Counted from the stretch's first letter, positions 1-9,379 are shown. The stretch is 64,000 bases of DNA from Bacteroidota bacterium (GCA_030147525.1 JASBVF010000056.1:186001-250000); one strand, 5' to 3'. Notes: a model not told the origin generated them from the sequence alone. Program-made: numbers and translations.

Positions 1-2
1 TC

Positions 3-263
3 GATGCGAAACCTTTCGATGGAAAGGAAAAACTGGTGCTCATTTTTACCGATGCCAACAACCAAAGCCTGACCCTCGAAGTCAATGCTTCGTCCGCCAA
101 ACCGGAGATCACCTTTGCCCCCCGCCAGCTTTCCAGGCTGGCACCCGGAAAGGTAAAAGTCTACCTCGTCCGCACGGGTAGCGTGGTAAAAAACGATGGG
201 CGCTACACTTTTAATTTTCAAACGGAATTCTACTCGCAAACGAAACAGGTGGAGTTGGAGTGA
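3..263 (+). CDS. C-terminal end of a hypothetical protein (5' truncated by window)
   Basis: The frame is open from base 3 to the TGA at 261-263, so the window enters an already started gene; the GTG at 36 is internal and not a convincing start. About 86 residues are visible. They look like a beta-rich, probably extracytoplasmic domain tail with alternating hydrophobic and polar residues (for example KVKVYLVRTGSVV), and I see no catalytic motif. It converges with the helicase gene 51 bp downstream. Family unknown; a secreted or lipoprotein-type beta domain is a guess. Confidence 0.6.
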   Translation, partial: DAKPFDGKEKLVLIFTDANNQSLTLEVNASSAKPEITFAPRQLSRLAPGKVKVYLVRTGSVVKNDGRYTFNFQTEFYSQTKQVELE

Positions 264-314
264 CCAGGTTTTACCGTCTGCATCAAAGCCGGAGAGCTTA
301 ACACAGAAAATTTG

Positions 315-2777
315 TCAGGCAAATTCGCTGCCGCTGTTCCGCAAATGTTCCAGCACCATTTTTATTTCACTGTAGGAATATTTCTCTCCAAAATTCGCCT
401 TTGCTGCCGAGCTGGACTGCGTCTGATTCGTCACAAAAAACTGACTGATTTCCTCCACCTTCTCCTTTTCCATTAATCTGAAAACATCCAGTTGTCCGAG
501 GCTGACGAAATGTGCCAGATGCCCTTCGATGGTTCCCCGGACGAAGCCCCGCTCTGCGGCTATTTCATCAATGGTTTTTCCTGCCTCAAACAGCTCGAAA
601 CTGAGAGCTTTGGTGTCTGGTTTTGAACTTTTCACAGGCTCGGCCTGCGTCATCAGATTGGTTGAAATATTATTTGCTTCGCAATATTTTTCAATGATCC
701 CGATGATGGCTGCGCCAAAGCGCCTGACCTTCACTTCACCAATGCCCCGTACTTTTTTCAAGGCTGCAGAATTCGCCGGAAGACTCTGTACCAGTTCAAT
801 CAGCGAACGGGTGGACAGCACTTCGAAACGCTCCAGGCCATTTTCATCGGCCACCTCATCCCGCCATCGAGAGAGCCGGGCGTAGAGTTCCGGGTGTGGC
901 AGATCTTTCGGCCCCCTGGAAAAGCCTGAAGATGATGGCTGACTACTCTGCGCAGCAGTAAAATCCAACTCTGCGTTCGTGGTTGTCTGCACGTAGGCCC
1001 GCGTGAAAAACCCATCTTTACACGCCGTAAAGCAGGCATTTTTGATAAAAATTTCCTTCTGAAGGTTCTCCAGCAACTCCGAGACTGTTTTTCGCACAGC
1101 TTTGTTGTCGGTCAGAATTTGAATGTTTTTTGCCTCCGGCAACAGGTCGTCATACAGGTGTTTGGAGAAATATACGCTGGCTTTTTTAAGCCGCCCCTGA
1201 AGCGGCTCAAACGCTTCCGGCATATCGGCCTGAGAAAAGTAATACGACAGCTGCGGCAGAAACTTTTCCGCCATTGAAAAAACATGTTCTTCAGCTTTGC
1301 CTGCCAGTGCTTTCAGTTGTGAAGCAGCACTACCTTGCAGGGAACCTTCATGTTCAAGAAATTGCCGGCTCAACTGACCAAGGGTTCGCTTCATCCCCGT
1401 AAAATCAAAGAGTTCCCGCAAAAGCGTCTGCTGATAAGCTTGCTTGGACTGTTTCAAATGTGCCTCGTCAGGGGCATTTTTTTCTGCCTCTTCGGTATAG
1501 TTTATGACCACCGAGTCAGTTTTTACGCTGGAGTGCGCAATCCTGGAACGGAGCACAATCCCGTCGAAACTCTTGCACCGGCTCAGTGCCACGTACACCT
1601 GCCCGTGAGCGAAAGCCGCTTGTGCGTCGATGATGGCCCGCTCGAAAGTGAGGCCCTGGCTTTTGTGGATGGTGATCGCCCAAGCCAGTTTCAGCGGATA
1701 CTGCGTGAAGGTGCCGGCGATTTCCTCGCTGACTTCTTTAGTCGTTTCGTTCAGCGTGTATTTTACGTTGTGCCAATCCACCGACGTGACGCTGATCTCC
1801 ACCCTGTCGTCAGGGCATTTTACATAAATCACCCCCTCTTCGATCCTGGTGATTTGACCGATTTTACCGTTATAGTAAAGCTTGGCAGCGGAAATATCGT
1901 TTTTCACAAACATCACCTGGGCGCCTTTTTTAAACTCCAGCACTTCGTCGGTCGGGTACGCATGGCCCGGAAAATCACCCTCGATTTTTGCCTTGAAAGT
2001 ATGGGCAGGTTCCGCAATGGATGCCAGTTTTTCAGCATTAATCTGCTGGGCGGAAGCGTTGTGAGCAGTCAAAGTAATGTACCCTTCATCATCAGCAGGC
2101 TGGAAGTCTTCCCGGTAACGGCTGTTGAGCATTTCCAGCACCAAAGCATCCATTCTGTTATCCCTCACCTTGTTCAGAAGACGGATGAATTGATCATCCG
2201 ACTGCCGGTAAATATGTTTGAGCTCGATGGTGACCGGGTCAGTTTTTTGCAAGGCAAGACTACCGAAAAAATAAGGCGTCTGGTAATACTGTCGCAGCAA
2301 ATCCCACTCCTCATTTTTTACAACAGGAGGCAGCTGATGCAGGTCGCCGATCATGAGCAATTGCACTCCGCCAAAGGGTTTGGATTGACGGCGGTAGCGC
2401 CGCAGCACCTCATCAATGCCATCGAGCAGGTCGGCTCGCACCATGCTGATTTCATCAATGACCAGCAGGTCAAGACTTCTGATGAGGTTGATTTTAATGC
2501 CGGAAAACTTCCGCTGACGGCTGTCCTCCCTTGTCACTCCCGGCACCTGAGGGCCAAAAGGCAATTGAAAAAAGGAGTGGATCGTCATGCCGCCGGCATT
2601 GATAGCTGCCACGCCGGTAGGCGCCACAACGACCATGCGTTTGAAGCCTTCCGATTTGATTCGGCGTAAAAAAGTGGTTTTACCGGTGCCGGCCTTGCCT
2701 GTCAGGAAGATGTTTTTGTCCGTGTTTCGAACGTAGTCAAAGGCGAGTTCAATCTGAGGATTAAGCGTGAATTCCAT
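315..2777 (-). CDS. PIF1/RecD-like ATP-dependent helicase with HRDC and helix-turn-helix tail
   Basis: This 820-residue protein has an N-terminal P-loop helicase core: Walker A GKAGTGKTT at residues 27-35, Walker B VIDEISMV near 107, and a RecD/PIF1-type motif TIHKSQGLTFERA followed by VALSRC near residues 370-400. An HRDC domain lies at roughly 615-690 (ELYARLSRWRDEVA through GIGEVKVRRFG). The C-terminal region at about 720-770 resembles the helicase-associated HTH_40 domain. This arrangement is common in Bacteroidota, where the proteins are annotated as HRDC/HTH-domain helicases. Inferred role: DNA unwinding in repair or replication. It is transcribed alone and diverges from the serine hydrolase lipoprotein. 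The long open frames on the opposite strand are shadows of this gene. Confidence 0.9.
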   Translation of the reverse strand: MEFTLNPQIELAFDYVRNTDKNIFLTGKAGTGKTTFLRRIKSEGFKRMVVVAPTGVAAINAGGMTIHSFFQLPFGPQVPGVTREDSRQRKFSGIKINLIRSLDLLVIDEISMVRADLLDGIDEVLRRYRRQSKPFGGVQLLMIGDLHQLPPVVKNEEWDLLRQYYQTPYFFGSLALQKTDPVTIELKHIYRQSDDQFIRLLNKVRDNRMDALVLEMLNSRYREDFQPADDEGYITLTAHNASAQQINAEKLASIAEPAHTFKAKIEGDFPGHAYPTDEVLEFKKGAQVMFVKNDISAAKLYYNGKIGQITRIEEGVIYVKCPDDRVEISVTSVDWHNVKYTLNETTKEVSEEIAGTFTQYPLKLAWAITIHKSQGLTFERAIIDAQAAFAHGQVYVALSRCKSFDGIVLRSRIAHSSVKTDSVVINYTEEAEKNAPDEAHLKQSKQAYQQTLLRELFDFTGMKRTLGQLSRQFLEHEGSLQGSAASQLKALAGKAEEHVFSMAEKFLPQLSYYFSQADMPEAFEPLQGRLKKASVYFSKHLYDDLLPEAKNIQILTDNKAVRKTVSELLENLQKEIFIKNACFTACKDGFFTRAYVQTTTNAELDFTAAQSSQPSSSGFSRGPKDLPHPELYARLSRWRDEVADENGLERFEVLSTRSLIELVQSLPANSAALKKVRGIGEVKVRRFGAAIIGIIEKYCEANNISTNLMTQAEPVKSSKPDTKALSFELFEAGKTIDEIAAERGFVRGTIEGHLAHFVSLGQLDVFRLMEKEKVEEISQFFVTNQTQSSSAAKANFGEKYSYSEIKMVLEHLRNSGSEFA

Positions 2778-3003
2778 ATGGTTTTCCCGTAGTTATGTTG
2801 AATCGTCAAATGTAAGAAACGCAAGAATCGTCCAAAAATAAATCCGGTAAAAAGTATGGTCCGTTCTTGTAATTTTTTCAGTGGCATAAGCAATGGTACA
2901 AAAAGACAGGTATTTTAAAACAACTCCTACCCTGCCAGCTGACTGTCACTCCCACTTTTGGTGAAATATGGCAACTCTTCCAATCTTTTTATCTTCGCCC
3001 CAC

Positions 3004-4227
3004 ATGAAAACTTTCTTTTTATTCTTCAGCTGCTTGACCGCATGTTCTATACTGCTTTTTTCCTGTAAAGAAGCACCCTCTTCCAACATGTCGTTTGGTG
3101 CGCCGGCGCCTGTCGTTCCTGAATTGCCGCCGCTCGACTCCGCACTTCAGGCTTTTCTCGACGATTACGACCAGTACTTCAGCAACGCCATGCTGGAAGC
3201 AGGGCCTCCGGGCGCAGCCGTGGCAGTCGTGAGAGATAGTCAGATTGTATTTCTCAAAGGATACGGGGTGCTGACGGCAGGGGGCAGCGACCTGGTCAAT
3301 TCGCACACCGTTTTCAGAATTGGCTCATTGTCAAAAGGTTTTGCGGGCGTGCTCACGGGCATTCTGGTGAAAAAAGGCCTGCTCGACTGGGATGACCCGG
3401 TTCACAAATATTACCCGGATTTTAATTTAAAAGATAAAAAACAGGCGCAGCGAACGAAAATCAAACACCTGCTCTCCCACACTACCGGACTGCCCTACCA
3501 TGCTTTCGACAACCTCATCGAGCAGGGTTTTGACCGGGAAACGATTTTAAAACAATATTTAAAAACAGCCAGGTTGTTTGGCAGGGAAGGCGAATTGTAC
3601 CGTTACCAGAATGCGGCTTTTTGTGTCATTGAACTCGTGATCGAGGCTGCCGCCGGCAAACCCTACGAGGAGCTGCTGGCTGAGTACATTTTCAACCCGG
3701 CCCACATGACCTCAGCCTCCTGCGACTTCGAATCCATGCAACAAAGGCAAAACAAAGCCCTGCCTCACCACCTCACTGAATCGGGCTGGGTCAGCGATAC
3801 GATTTCAAGAAATTATTATGGCTTCACGGCGGCAGGCGGAATCAATGCCAGCATCACAAGCATGGGCGAATGGCTCAAAATTCTCCTCGGGCAGCGCCCT
3901 GACATCGTGACCAACGAAACCCTCGACGAGGTATTTCGCCCTGTTATTTCCACCGGTTCGGAGCGGCGCATACTGCCGGGATGGCTGGACCGGGCCGCTG
4001 CTTCCTACGCCATGGGGTGGAGAATTCTCACCCCCGGTACCGACACGATCGTTTATCACGCCGGTTTTGTCAATAATTTTCACAGTGAAATTGCGCTGGA
4101 CCGCCGGGAAGGCATCGGTATTTGCGTACTTTTGAACGGAAACTCACCGATCAAAGGCAATGTCATCCAGCACTTTTTTCAACAATGGAAAAAACCGGAA
4201 ACGGATAGCCTGCCTCCGGTTCAGTAA
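3004..4227 (+). CDS. Serine hydrolase (class C beta-lactamase/D-Ala-D-Ala carboxypeptidase family) lipoprotein
   Basis: The ATG at 3004 is preferred over an in-frame ATG at 2968 because it opens directly on a lipoprotein signal peptide (MKTFFLFFSC then a hydrophobic run ending LLFSC), giving 407 residues. The class C/penicillin-binding signatures are present: SLSK (Ser-x-x-Lys) inside RIGSLSKGF, the YQN Tyr-x-Asn motif inside LYRYQNAAF, and HAG in place of KTG inside VYHAGFVNNF. The protein is therefore probably an active serine hydrolase anchored in the outer or inner membrane and facing the periplasm. The substrate cannot be deduced; peptidoglycan peptides or small esters are the usual possibilities. 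It diverges from the helicase gene. Confidence 0.85.
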   Translation: MKTFFLFFSCLTACSILLFSCKEAPSSNMSFGAPAPVVPELPPLDSALQAFLDDYDQYFSNAMLEAGPPGAAVAVVRDSQIVFLKGYGVLTAGGSDLVNSHTVFRIGSLSKGFAGVLTGILVKKGLLDWDDPVHKYYPDFNLKDKKQAQRTKIKHLLSHTTGLPYHAFDNLIEQGFDRETILKQYLKTARLFGREGELYRYQNAAFCVIELVIEAAAGKPYEELLAEYIFNPAHMTSASCDFESMQQRQNKALPHHLTESGWVSDTISRNYYGFTAAGGINASITSMGEWLKILLGQRPDIVTNETLDEVFRPVISTGSERRILPGWLDRAAASYAMGWRILTPGTDTIVYHAGFVNNFHSEIALDRREGIGICVLLNGNSPIKGNVIQHFFQQWKKPETDSLPPVQ

Positions 4228-4335
4228 AATTACCGGTGCCTGGCAGGCGGACATATTTTCAACCCCCTACCCTTCCGCCACCTCAAATTTGCAGGTTCAA
4301 AGCATGCATCTTACCTTGGCCAAAAATCTTTTTTT

Positions 4336-5010
4336 ATGAAAATTCAAACGGAAACGCTTCAGTTCCTGCAAGATCTTGCCGCCAACAACGACCGTGACTG
4401 GTTTCAGGAAAATAAACCCCGGTACGAGGCTGCTCAGTCGAACATGAAGAAATTCGTGAAAGCGGTGGAAAAGGAGCTATCGAAAACCGACCATCTGGAA
4501 GGCAGCAAACTCTTCCGGATTTACCGGGACGTGCGTTTTTCAAAAGACAAATCACCGTACAAAAATAACTTCGGCGCCGGGTTCACCCGTGCTACCAAAC
4601 TGCGCCGGGGAGGGTATTACCTGCACATCCAGCCGGGCGAAAGTTTTGCCGGCGGTGGGTTCTGGAATCCGAATTCGCCCGACCTGAAACGCATCCGTGA
4701 GGAGTTTGCCATGGACGACAAACCCATCCGGGCCATCGTCGCTGATCCGGTTTTTGTGAAATATTTCGGGGCGCTCAAAGGTGAGGAACTGAAAACCGCA
4801 CCTTCCGGCTTCGACCGCGAACACCCGGCCATCGACCTCATCCGCAAAAAGCAGTATGTGGTTATGCGGCCGTTCACCGATGCCGAAGTTACCAGTGAAA
4901 ACTTCCTGGAAGAAGTCCGGCTGACGTTCGAGGCTATGCGGCCGTTTTTCGATTTTATGAGCGAAGTGCTGACGACCAACCTGGACGGGGAGTCGATCGT
5001 CGATGCTTGA
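4336..5010 (+). CDS. DUF2461 family protein
   Basis: The protein has 224 residues, the usual length for this family. Recognisable family features are the N-terminal DRDWFQENKPRYE segment (residues 19-31), the RIYRDVRFSKDKSPYK block (about 63-78) and the GGYYLHIQPGES/GGGFWNP region (about 95-115). The family (also TIGR02453) has no established biochemical role. There is no signal peptide or membrane segment, so it is probably cytosolic. It is a single gene converging with the small MORN-type protein. A TACCTTGG sequence just upstream (about 4311) is one mismatch from the TAnnTTTG promoter box. Confidence 0.85.
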   Translation: MKIQTETLQFLQDLAANNDRDWFQENKPRYEAAQSNMKKFVKAVEKELSKTDHLEGSKLFRIYRDVRFSKDKSPYKNNFGAGFTRATKLRRGGYYLHIQPGESFAGGGFWNPNSPDLKRIREEFAMDDKPIRAIVADPVFVKYFGALKGEELKTAPSGFDREHPAIDLIRKKQYVVMRPFTDAEVTSENFLEEVRLTFEAMRPFFDFMSEVLTTNLDGESIVDA

Positions 5011-5039
5011 TTTTACTGGCCTGGAGCAGGTGAGCGAAC

Positions 5040-5576
5040 TCAACAGCCCTCGTCAAGCTTGCATTTTCCGATGCATTTTTTCACTTCAAAATCTATCCTG
5101 AAAAGCTGCAAACCGCCTACGCTGTCCCACTCTGCCTGAAGAGAGCCGTCGCAGTTGTAGCGGTATTGTTTTCCATCCAACTGCCCGTCTGCGTAATTCT
5201 CCAAAAAGAACACATTTCCACTGCGGTGGTAGGTCAGGCATTTGCCGTGCAGCAGCCCGTTTTTATAAAAAAACTCCCGCTCCTTTTTACCATCGTAATA
5301 CCAGCCGGTTTGCTTTTGAATTAAACCGTTGGAGATCACTACCTCCCGGCAGATTTCCGAAACGTCGTACTCGTCGTAAGTGGTACCGGAGAAAAGCCGG
5401 CCATCCATGCTGAACACCGGTACTCCATGCTGATCGACTGACCTCGTCAGCGCCTCTAAAGAGATTTTTTTAGTCTCCACAGCGATGGTTGAGGTCTGCA
5501 AAGCAACTTTTTTCGCTTGTGAAAAAACGGACAGGGCCAGCAACAAACTACCGAAAAGGATTGAAATTTTCTTCAT
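5040..5576 (-). CDS. Secreted MORN-repeat (YwqK-like) protein
   Basis: The 178-residue product begins with a signal peptide (MKKISILFGSLLLALSVFSQA). The C-terminal half carries MORN_2-type repeats, seen as GWYYDGKKEREFFYKNG, LLHGKCLTYHRSG and GQLDGKQYRYNCDGS, each with the Y-x-[DN/SG]-G pattern. Proteins of this class are often auto-annotated as YwqK-family antitoxins, but nothing nearby looks like a toxin and the signal peptide argues for an exported protein. A Cys-rich tail (CIGKCKLDEGC) could form disulfides. It lies 60 bp downstream of the membrane-anchored winged-helix regulator on the same strand and could be cotranscribed with it. Function unknown. Confidence 0.75.
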   Translation of the reverse strand: MKKISILFGSLLLALSVFSQAKKVALQTSTIAVETKKISLEALTRSVDQHGVPVFSMDGRLFSGTTYDEYDVSEICREVVISNGLIQKQTGWYYDGKKEREFFYKNGLLHGKCLTYHRSGNVFFLENYADGQLDGKQYRYNCDGSLQAEWDSVGGLQLFRIDFEVKKCIGKCKLDEGC

Positions 5577-5636
5577 CGCATTTTATTTTTCAGGAATGAT
5601 TGATTCTATTAATGACCGGATGAATGGCCCACTACG

Positions 5637-6554
5637 CTATTTTTCAGCCACCTCCATCCGGTATCCCACGCTGTGTACATTGACGATTTTTACGGAGGTA
5701 TCCATTTTTAAAATTTTGCGCAAACGGGACACAAACACATCCAGGCTCCGCCCGACAATGACGCCCTCGTCTCCCCAAACCTCTTCCAGCAATTGGCTCC
5801 GATCGAGCAATTGGTTAATGTTTTTACTAAAAATATGGAGCAGCTTGGCCTCCCGGAAGGTCAGCTCTTGACGATGACCATCGATGAGCACCACTTGATT
5901 CGTCACCTCGAAAGTTGTATTTCCAAATTGAAGAGAATCGCCGTTGTCAGCTACCACTTCGGCCTGCACGGCCCGGCGGCTGTTTTTAACAAAAAACCAA
6001 AGCGTAAAAATCAGATAGCCCAGCGACAACACCGTGCCTCCCATCAACAACCAGCGCAGCCCGTCGCCGGAAGCAGCCTGACCAGCCTGCCATTCCGGGA
6101 AAACGAGGCTGAGCAGATGGCAGCCTTCGCCTTGGTCCCTACCCTTGCAGGGAACGTCGTTTTCTTTCATAAAATCGGCCCTGGTGTAACCCAGCAACAG
6201 CACGTCTGCCGCTTCGCAACTTTTGATGGTCACGTTGTAATCATCCTCGATACCGTAAGCGTCCAGCGCCGCTTGCAGATACACAGGCAGGCTGTCGTAG
6301 TTAAAATGGTGCTCGATGCGCAGCTGAAACTCATTTTCAAAAACCTGCCGTACCGGCGGAATTGTACTGGCTGTGTCGCCGGCATGAGCCAGCAGGCGGT
6401 GGGCAGCCTGACGCATGGCCAGGTTGATTTTTTCTTTTTTTTGCTGAAGCCTGACGGTATCGGCCTCGGGCACCAGGGCCCACTGCAACGCCAGCAAGCC
6501 GGACAGCAAAACCAATGCAGGCAAAATCCTGATTTGAAGTACACTTCCTTTCAT
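5637..6554 (-). CDS. Membrane-anchored winged-helix (OmpR/ToxR-type) transcriptional regulator
   Basis: In this 305-residue protein, residues 8-27 form a first membrane segment, an extracytoplasmic region of about 135 residues follows with several Cys (CEAADV, CKGRDQGEGC), and a second membrane segment lies near 168-188. The C-terminal 100 residues are a Trans_reg_C winged helix: LTFREAKLLHIF, LLDRSQLLEEVWG, SLDVFVSRLRKIL and VNVHSVGYRMEV. There is no receiver domain or kinase. The topology resembles ToxR one-component sensors with the DNA-binding domain turned to the C-terminus, a form frequent in Bacteroidota. The ligand and targets are unknown; the adjacent permease cluster is a possible target by position only. 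Confidence 0.85.
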   Translation of the reverse strand: MKGSVLQIRILPALVLLSGLLALQWALVPEADTVRLQQKKEKINLAMRQAAHRLLAHAGDTASTIPPVRQVFENEFQLRIEHHFNYDSLPVYLQAALDAYGIEDDYNVTIKSCEAADVLLLGYTRADFMKENDVPCKGRDQGEGCHLLSLVFPEWQAGQAASGDGLRWLLMGGTVLSLGYLIFTLWFFVKNSRRAVQAEVVADNGDSLQFGNTTFEVTNQVVLIDGHRQELTFREAKLLHIFSKNINQLLDRSQLLEEVWGDEGVIVGRSLDVFVSRLRKILKMDTSVKIVNVHSVGYRMEVAEK

Positions 6555-6640
6555 GCCCCAAATCTAAAGGCTTTTGAGGCAGGAAAACAGCCTTTTACAT
6601 TTCGTTTACACTGTTTTACAGCATTTTATGATTGTGGTTG

Positions 6641-6670
6641 AGTGGGTTGAGGTGGGTTGAGGTGGGTTGA
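6641..6670. repeat. 10-bp tandem repeat, three copies
   Basis: Three consecutive copies of [A/G]GTGGGTTGA lie upstream of the winged-helix regulator start (which is on the minus strand) and directly before the 42-bp repeat array. The third copy and part of the second fall at the start of the repeat-encoding open frame. Confidence 0.9.
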
Positions 6671-6974
6671 TGATTTGAACCAGCACGTTTACACTTTTAA
6701 TAAAGGACTCCCCGGAACGACTTCGCATAATGACAAATTAATATTCGTTGCCTCCAAATTGAGTATGCATGGTGACGAATTATTATTTGTTAAGGACTTT
6801 TTGACTTCCCATGGTAACTTTTTAATATTCGTTGCCTCCGTAAAGACTTCACATGGTGACTTTCTGAAAAACCTTACAGATTTTGCGGTATTGCGAGGCG
6901 AGAAACACAGATACCTGTCAGGCTTTCACTCGCTGCGAAGTGTTTTTGCAGGCATCACATTGGCCAGTCGGTAG
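6657..6974 (+). CDS. Possible small repeat protein (105 codons, TTG start; coding status uncertain)
   Basis: An open frame of 105 codons contains four consecutive 14-residue repeats (residues 22-77) with consensus [T/S]-[S/M]-H-G-[D/N]-x-L-x-F-V-x-x-x-x. Only non-ATG starts exist before the array (TTG at 6657); the first ATG is inside repeat 2 (6765). The period is exactly 42 bp with no indels and no stop codon, which is compatible with coding but also with a plain minisatellite. The last 49 bp overlap the 3' end of the convergent permease gene. I recognise no family. If translated, the regular spacing would suit a short solenoid or amphipathic repeat. Confidence 0.3.
   Translation: MRWVDDLNQHVYTFNKGLPGTTSHNDKLIFVASKLSMHGDELLFVKDFLTSHGNFLIFVASVKTSHGDFLKNLTDFAVLRGEKHRYLSGFHSLRSVFAGITLASR
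6720..6887. repeat. 42-bp degenerate tandem repeat, four units
   Basis: Units are at 6720-6761, 6762-6803, 6804-6845 and 6846-6887. The shared core is ACTTCNCATGGTGAC followed by a T-rich stretch and TTCGTTGCCTCC in units 1 and 3. The marker TGAC/TAAC falls at 6731, 6773, 6815 and 6857, exactly 42 bp apart. The units are diverged but contain no insertions or deletions. Confidence 0.9.
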
Positions 6975-9292
6975 GATTGCCAGCCCATAGCGATGCCAGC
7001 CATCAGGAATACCAGGGCATTGGCAAGCAAATAAGGTAAAATTCCGAGTTCAATATTTCCCACAAAATCAGCTGCCTGAACAACTGCTACCTTAAAAATG
7101 CCAAAACAGATCGCCGTTGCTGATATGCCTGCGATGAGCAGTAAGGTGATGAAGTTGCGATTAGCCTGTAAAATGATCTGACGGGGAGAAGCGCCGAGCA
7201 CTTTGCGAATGCCCGATTCTTTGAGCCTGCTGGCATAATTTTGCGAAGCAAGACCAAAAAGCCCCATGCAGGCAATGAGCAGTGCCAGCGCAGCAATGTA
7301 GCCAAAGAGCTTTGAAACATTATTGAACTCCCGGAAGAAGTGATCGAATACCAGAGCCTGATGAAAAAAACTGAACGGCGTGCCGGAGTCCAGTTTTTGC
7401 CAGGCGTTTTTCATAAATGACTCCACCTGATCGCCTGTGCCTGATGCATAGCGAACGACCAGGTAGCTCAGGTTCTCCTCTCCGGTCAGGTAAAAAACTG
7501 CCGGTTTCATCACGCCGGTTGGGGCAAGCTTAAAATTGTCCACCACACCAATAATATCATACGTCTTTCCTTCCGAGCGGATTTGGCGGTCCTGATAGTC
7601 AGCCCAGTCATTGTCCAGCAGCATTTGTTCGTTCACAATGACGGAATTCCCATCCTCCGTTTTGCGCAGCGGATCAAAAAAACGACCTTGCGAGAGCTGT
7701 AATCCCATTGCCTCAAAATAACCCGCCCCTACATCGAACCGGGCCGCATCCTGCTCCTGATCGCCCACTAATATCTGGCTGCGCCAAACGGACTCCCCGA
7801 CGTGGTTGGAAGCACCGCCGATTTGCCGGATGTTTGGATTTCGGAGCGCCTCATTTTTCAGCAAATCAAACTGCCCGGCTTCATCAAGGCGCATGACTAA
7901 AGTGCCTTCCGGCTGATATCCCCAGGATTGTTTTTTCCAAACATCGCCCATGGACATAAACAAAACGCCGCCGATGACAGTAGCGAAAGCCAGTACAAAC
8001 TGAAGGCATAATAACACCCGTGTAAGCTTGCTTTTTTTTGAAAAAGACGACTTGCCCCGGAAGATGGAAATTGTCTGAAACGAACTGATGTACATAGCCG
8101 GATAAGCGCCCGATGCCACTGCCGTAACTGCCAGCAGGATGAAAAGAAAGGCCCAGATGGCGAGGTTGCCCGTTAGCGAAAGGGAGATTTTCATCACCAT
8201 GATGGAATTGAAAAAAGGCACCAATAACATCTGCGCAAATGCCAGCCCCAGCAATAGCGCAATGAAACAGAGCAGCAGGTTTTCACTCATGAACTGCATA
8301 ATCAATTGCCGCTTCCTGCCCCCGACGACCTTGCGCACCCCGATTTCTTTCAGGCGGTTAACAGCCTGCCCCAGCGCAATATTGATGTAGTTGAAACAGG
8401 AAAGCGCAAACATCAGCAGGGCCAGCCCCGCAAACACGACTGTTGCCATGGGGTGCGATGCTTCGGCAGGCCGGTTGATGACTTCGTATGCCTTCGGATC
8501 AGGGTTTTTCAGGTTGTCAAATACGAAAGATTTAATTTGCTTTTCAAGGTTGGCCGCATTGTGGAGTGCTACAAATTGAGACAGGTTGTTTTCCAGATCC
8601 TCAATCCTGGTTCCGGGTTTTATTTGCACGAACGTACCCCTCGTCATGGCCGCCCAGTCACTTGTTTCTTCCGTGCCAAGTGCAGCCAGGGTGTTGAAAC
8701 CCGCCAGCAGGTCAAAACGAAAACCCGTATTTTCCGGAAAAGGCGCCGCAACAGCTTTCACCGTGAATCCTTTTTTCTGGCTGCCATCAAAGCCGACGGT
8801 GATGGCTTTCCCCATGGGGTCCTCTCCGGGGAAGTATTTTTCAGCCAACTCGTGGCTCAGTATCACACCGTCCAGGTCGTTGAGTGCAGCGGCGCTACCT
8901 GCCTGCAAGGGAAAAGTGAACATTTCGAAATAGCCCGGATCAGCAAAGTAGAAAAGCTCATCGAAAACCTGATTGCCAAGATACGTTCTGACCCCCTTCA
9001 GCTCCACCCGCACGGAGCGTTCTATTTGTGGAAAATTTTCAGCCAGCGCCGGCCCCAGCGGCATGGGCGAATTACCAAAAACCTGCTTTTCTGCGCTGTT
9101 TTCGACATATTCCACCATGTAAATACGATCTGCATTCACATGGAAATTGTCCATGGTGTAGTAGTTTTTTAAAAACAAAAACACGGTGATGCAGCAGGCT
9201 ATGGCGATGCCCAGTCCAATGATATTGATGCCCGAAACGAGCTTATTGGAAAGCAGATTACGGTAGGCGAGCTTGAAATAATTCTGAAACAT
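6926..9292 (-). CDS. FtsX/MacB-type ABC transporter permease (paralogue 4 of 4)
   Basis: The 788-residue protein has the MacB_PCD/FtsX architecture. A first membrane helix lies near residues 20-42 (GINIIGLGIAIACCITVFLF), followed by a large periplasmic MacB-like domain. Three helices sit around 285-420 with the FtsX coupling motif LKEIGVRKVVGG. A second periplasmic domain follows, then a C-terminal three-helix block with LKESGIRKVLGA near residue 700. It is the last gene of a four-gene run, 87 bp after the preceding permease. No ATP-binding subunit is encoded in the window, so the partner ATPase must be elsewhere. Substrate unknown. Confidence 0.88.
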   Translation of the reverse strand: MFQNYFKLAYRNLLSNKLVSGINIIGLGIAIACCITVFLFLKNYYTMDNFHVNADRIYMVEYVENSAEKQVFGNSPMPLGPALAENFPQIERSVRVELKGVRTYLGNQVFDELFYFADPGYFEMFTFPLQAGSAAALNDLDGVILSHELAEKYFPGEDPMGKAITVGFDGSQKKGFTVKAVAAPFPENTGFRFDLLAGFNTLAALGTEETSDWAAMTRGTFVQIKPGTRIEDLENNLSQFVALHNAANLEKQIKSFVFDNLKNPDPKAYEVINRPAEASHPMATVVFAGLALLMFALSCFNYINIALGQAVNRLKEIGVRKVVGGRKRQLIMQFMSENLLLCFIALLLGLAFAQMLLVPFFNSIMVMKISLSLTGNLAIWAFLFILLAVTAVASGAYPAMYISSFQTISIFRGKSSFSKKSKLTRVLLCLQFVLAFATVIGGVLFMSMGDVWKKQSWGYQPEGTLVMRLDEAGQFDLLKNEALRNPNIRQIGGASNHVGESVWRSQILVGDQEQDAARFDVGAGYFEAMGLQLSQGRFFDPLRKTEDGNSVIVNEQMLLDNDWADYQDRQIRSEGKTYDIIGVVDNFKLAPTGVMKPAVFYLTGEENLSYLVVRYASGTGDQVESFMKNAWQKLDSGTPFSFFHQALVFDHFFREFNNVSKLFGYIAALALLIACMGLFGLASQNYASRLKESGIRKVLGASPRQIILQANRNFITLLLIAGISATAICFGIFKVAVVQAADFVGNIELGILPYLLANALVFLMAGIAMGWQSYRLANVMPAKTLRSE

Positions 9293-9379
9293 AATTTTTT
9301 GTTTTTTCTGCCGGCTATTTGCTGCGCAAAAAACACTCCGTGCCAGTCCGGCAATTAAAAAAAAGGGGCCACTAACGAA

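Noticed and set aside
1335-2669. Plus-strand open frame of 444 codons
   Set aside because: Antisense to the helicase core, which has intact Walker motifs on the minus strand; the translated product lacks domain character and is rich in His/Phe typical of shadow frames.
5040-5576. YwqK-type antitoxin call for the MORN protein
   Set aside because: It carries a signal peptide and there is no toxin-like neighbour.
6641-6887. CRISPR array
   Set aside because: The repeats are directly adjacent without unique spacers and are diverged from each other.
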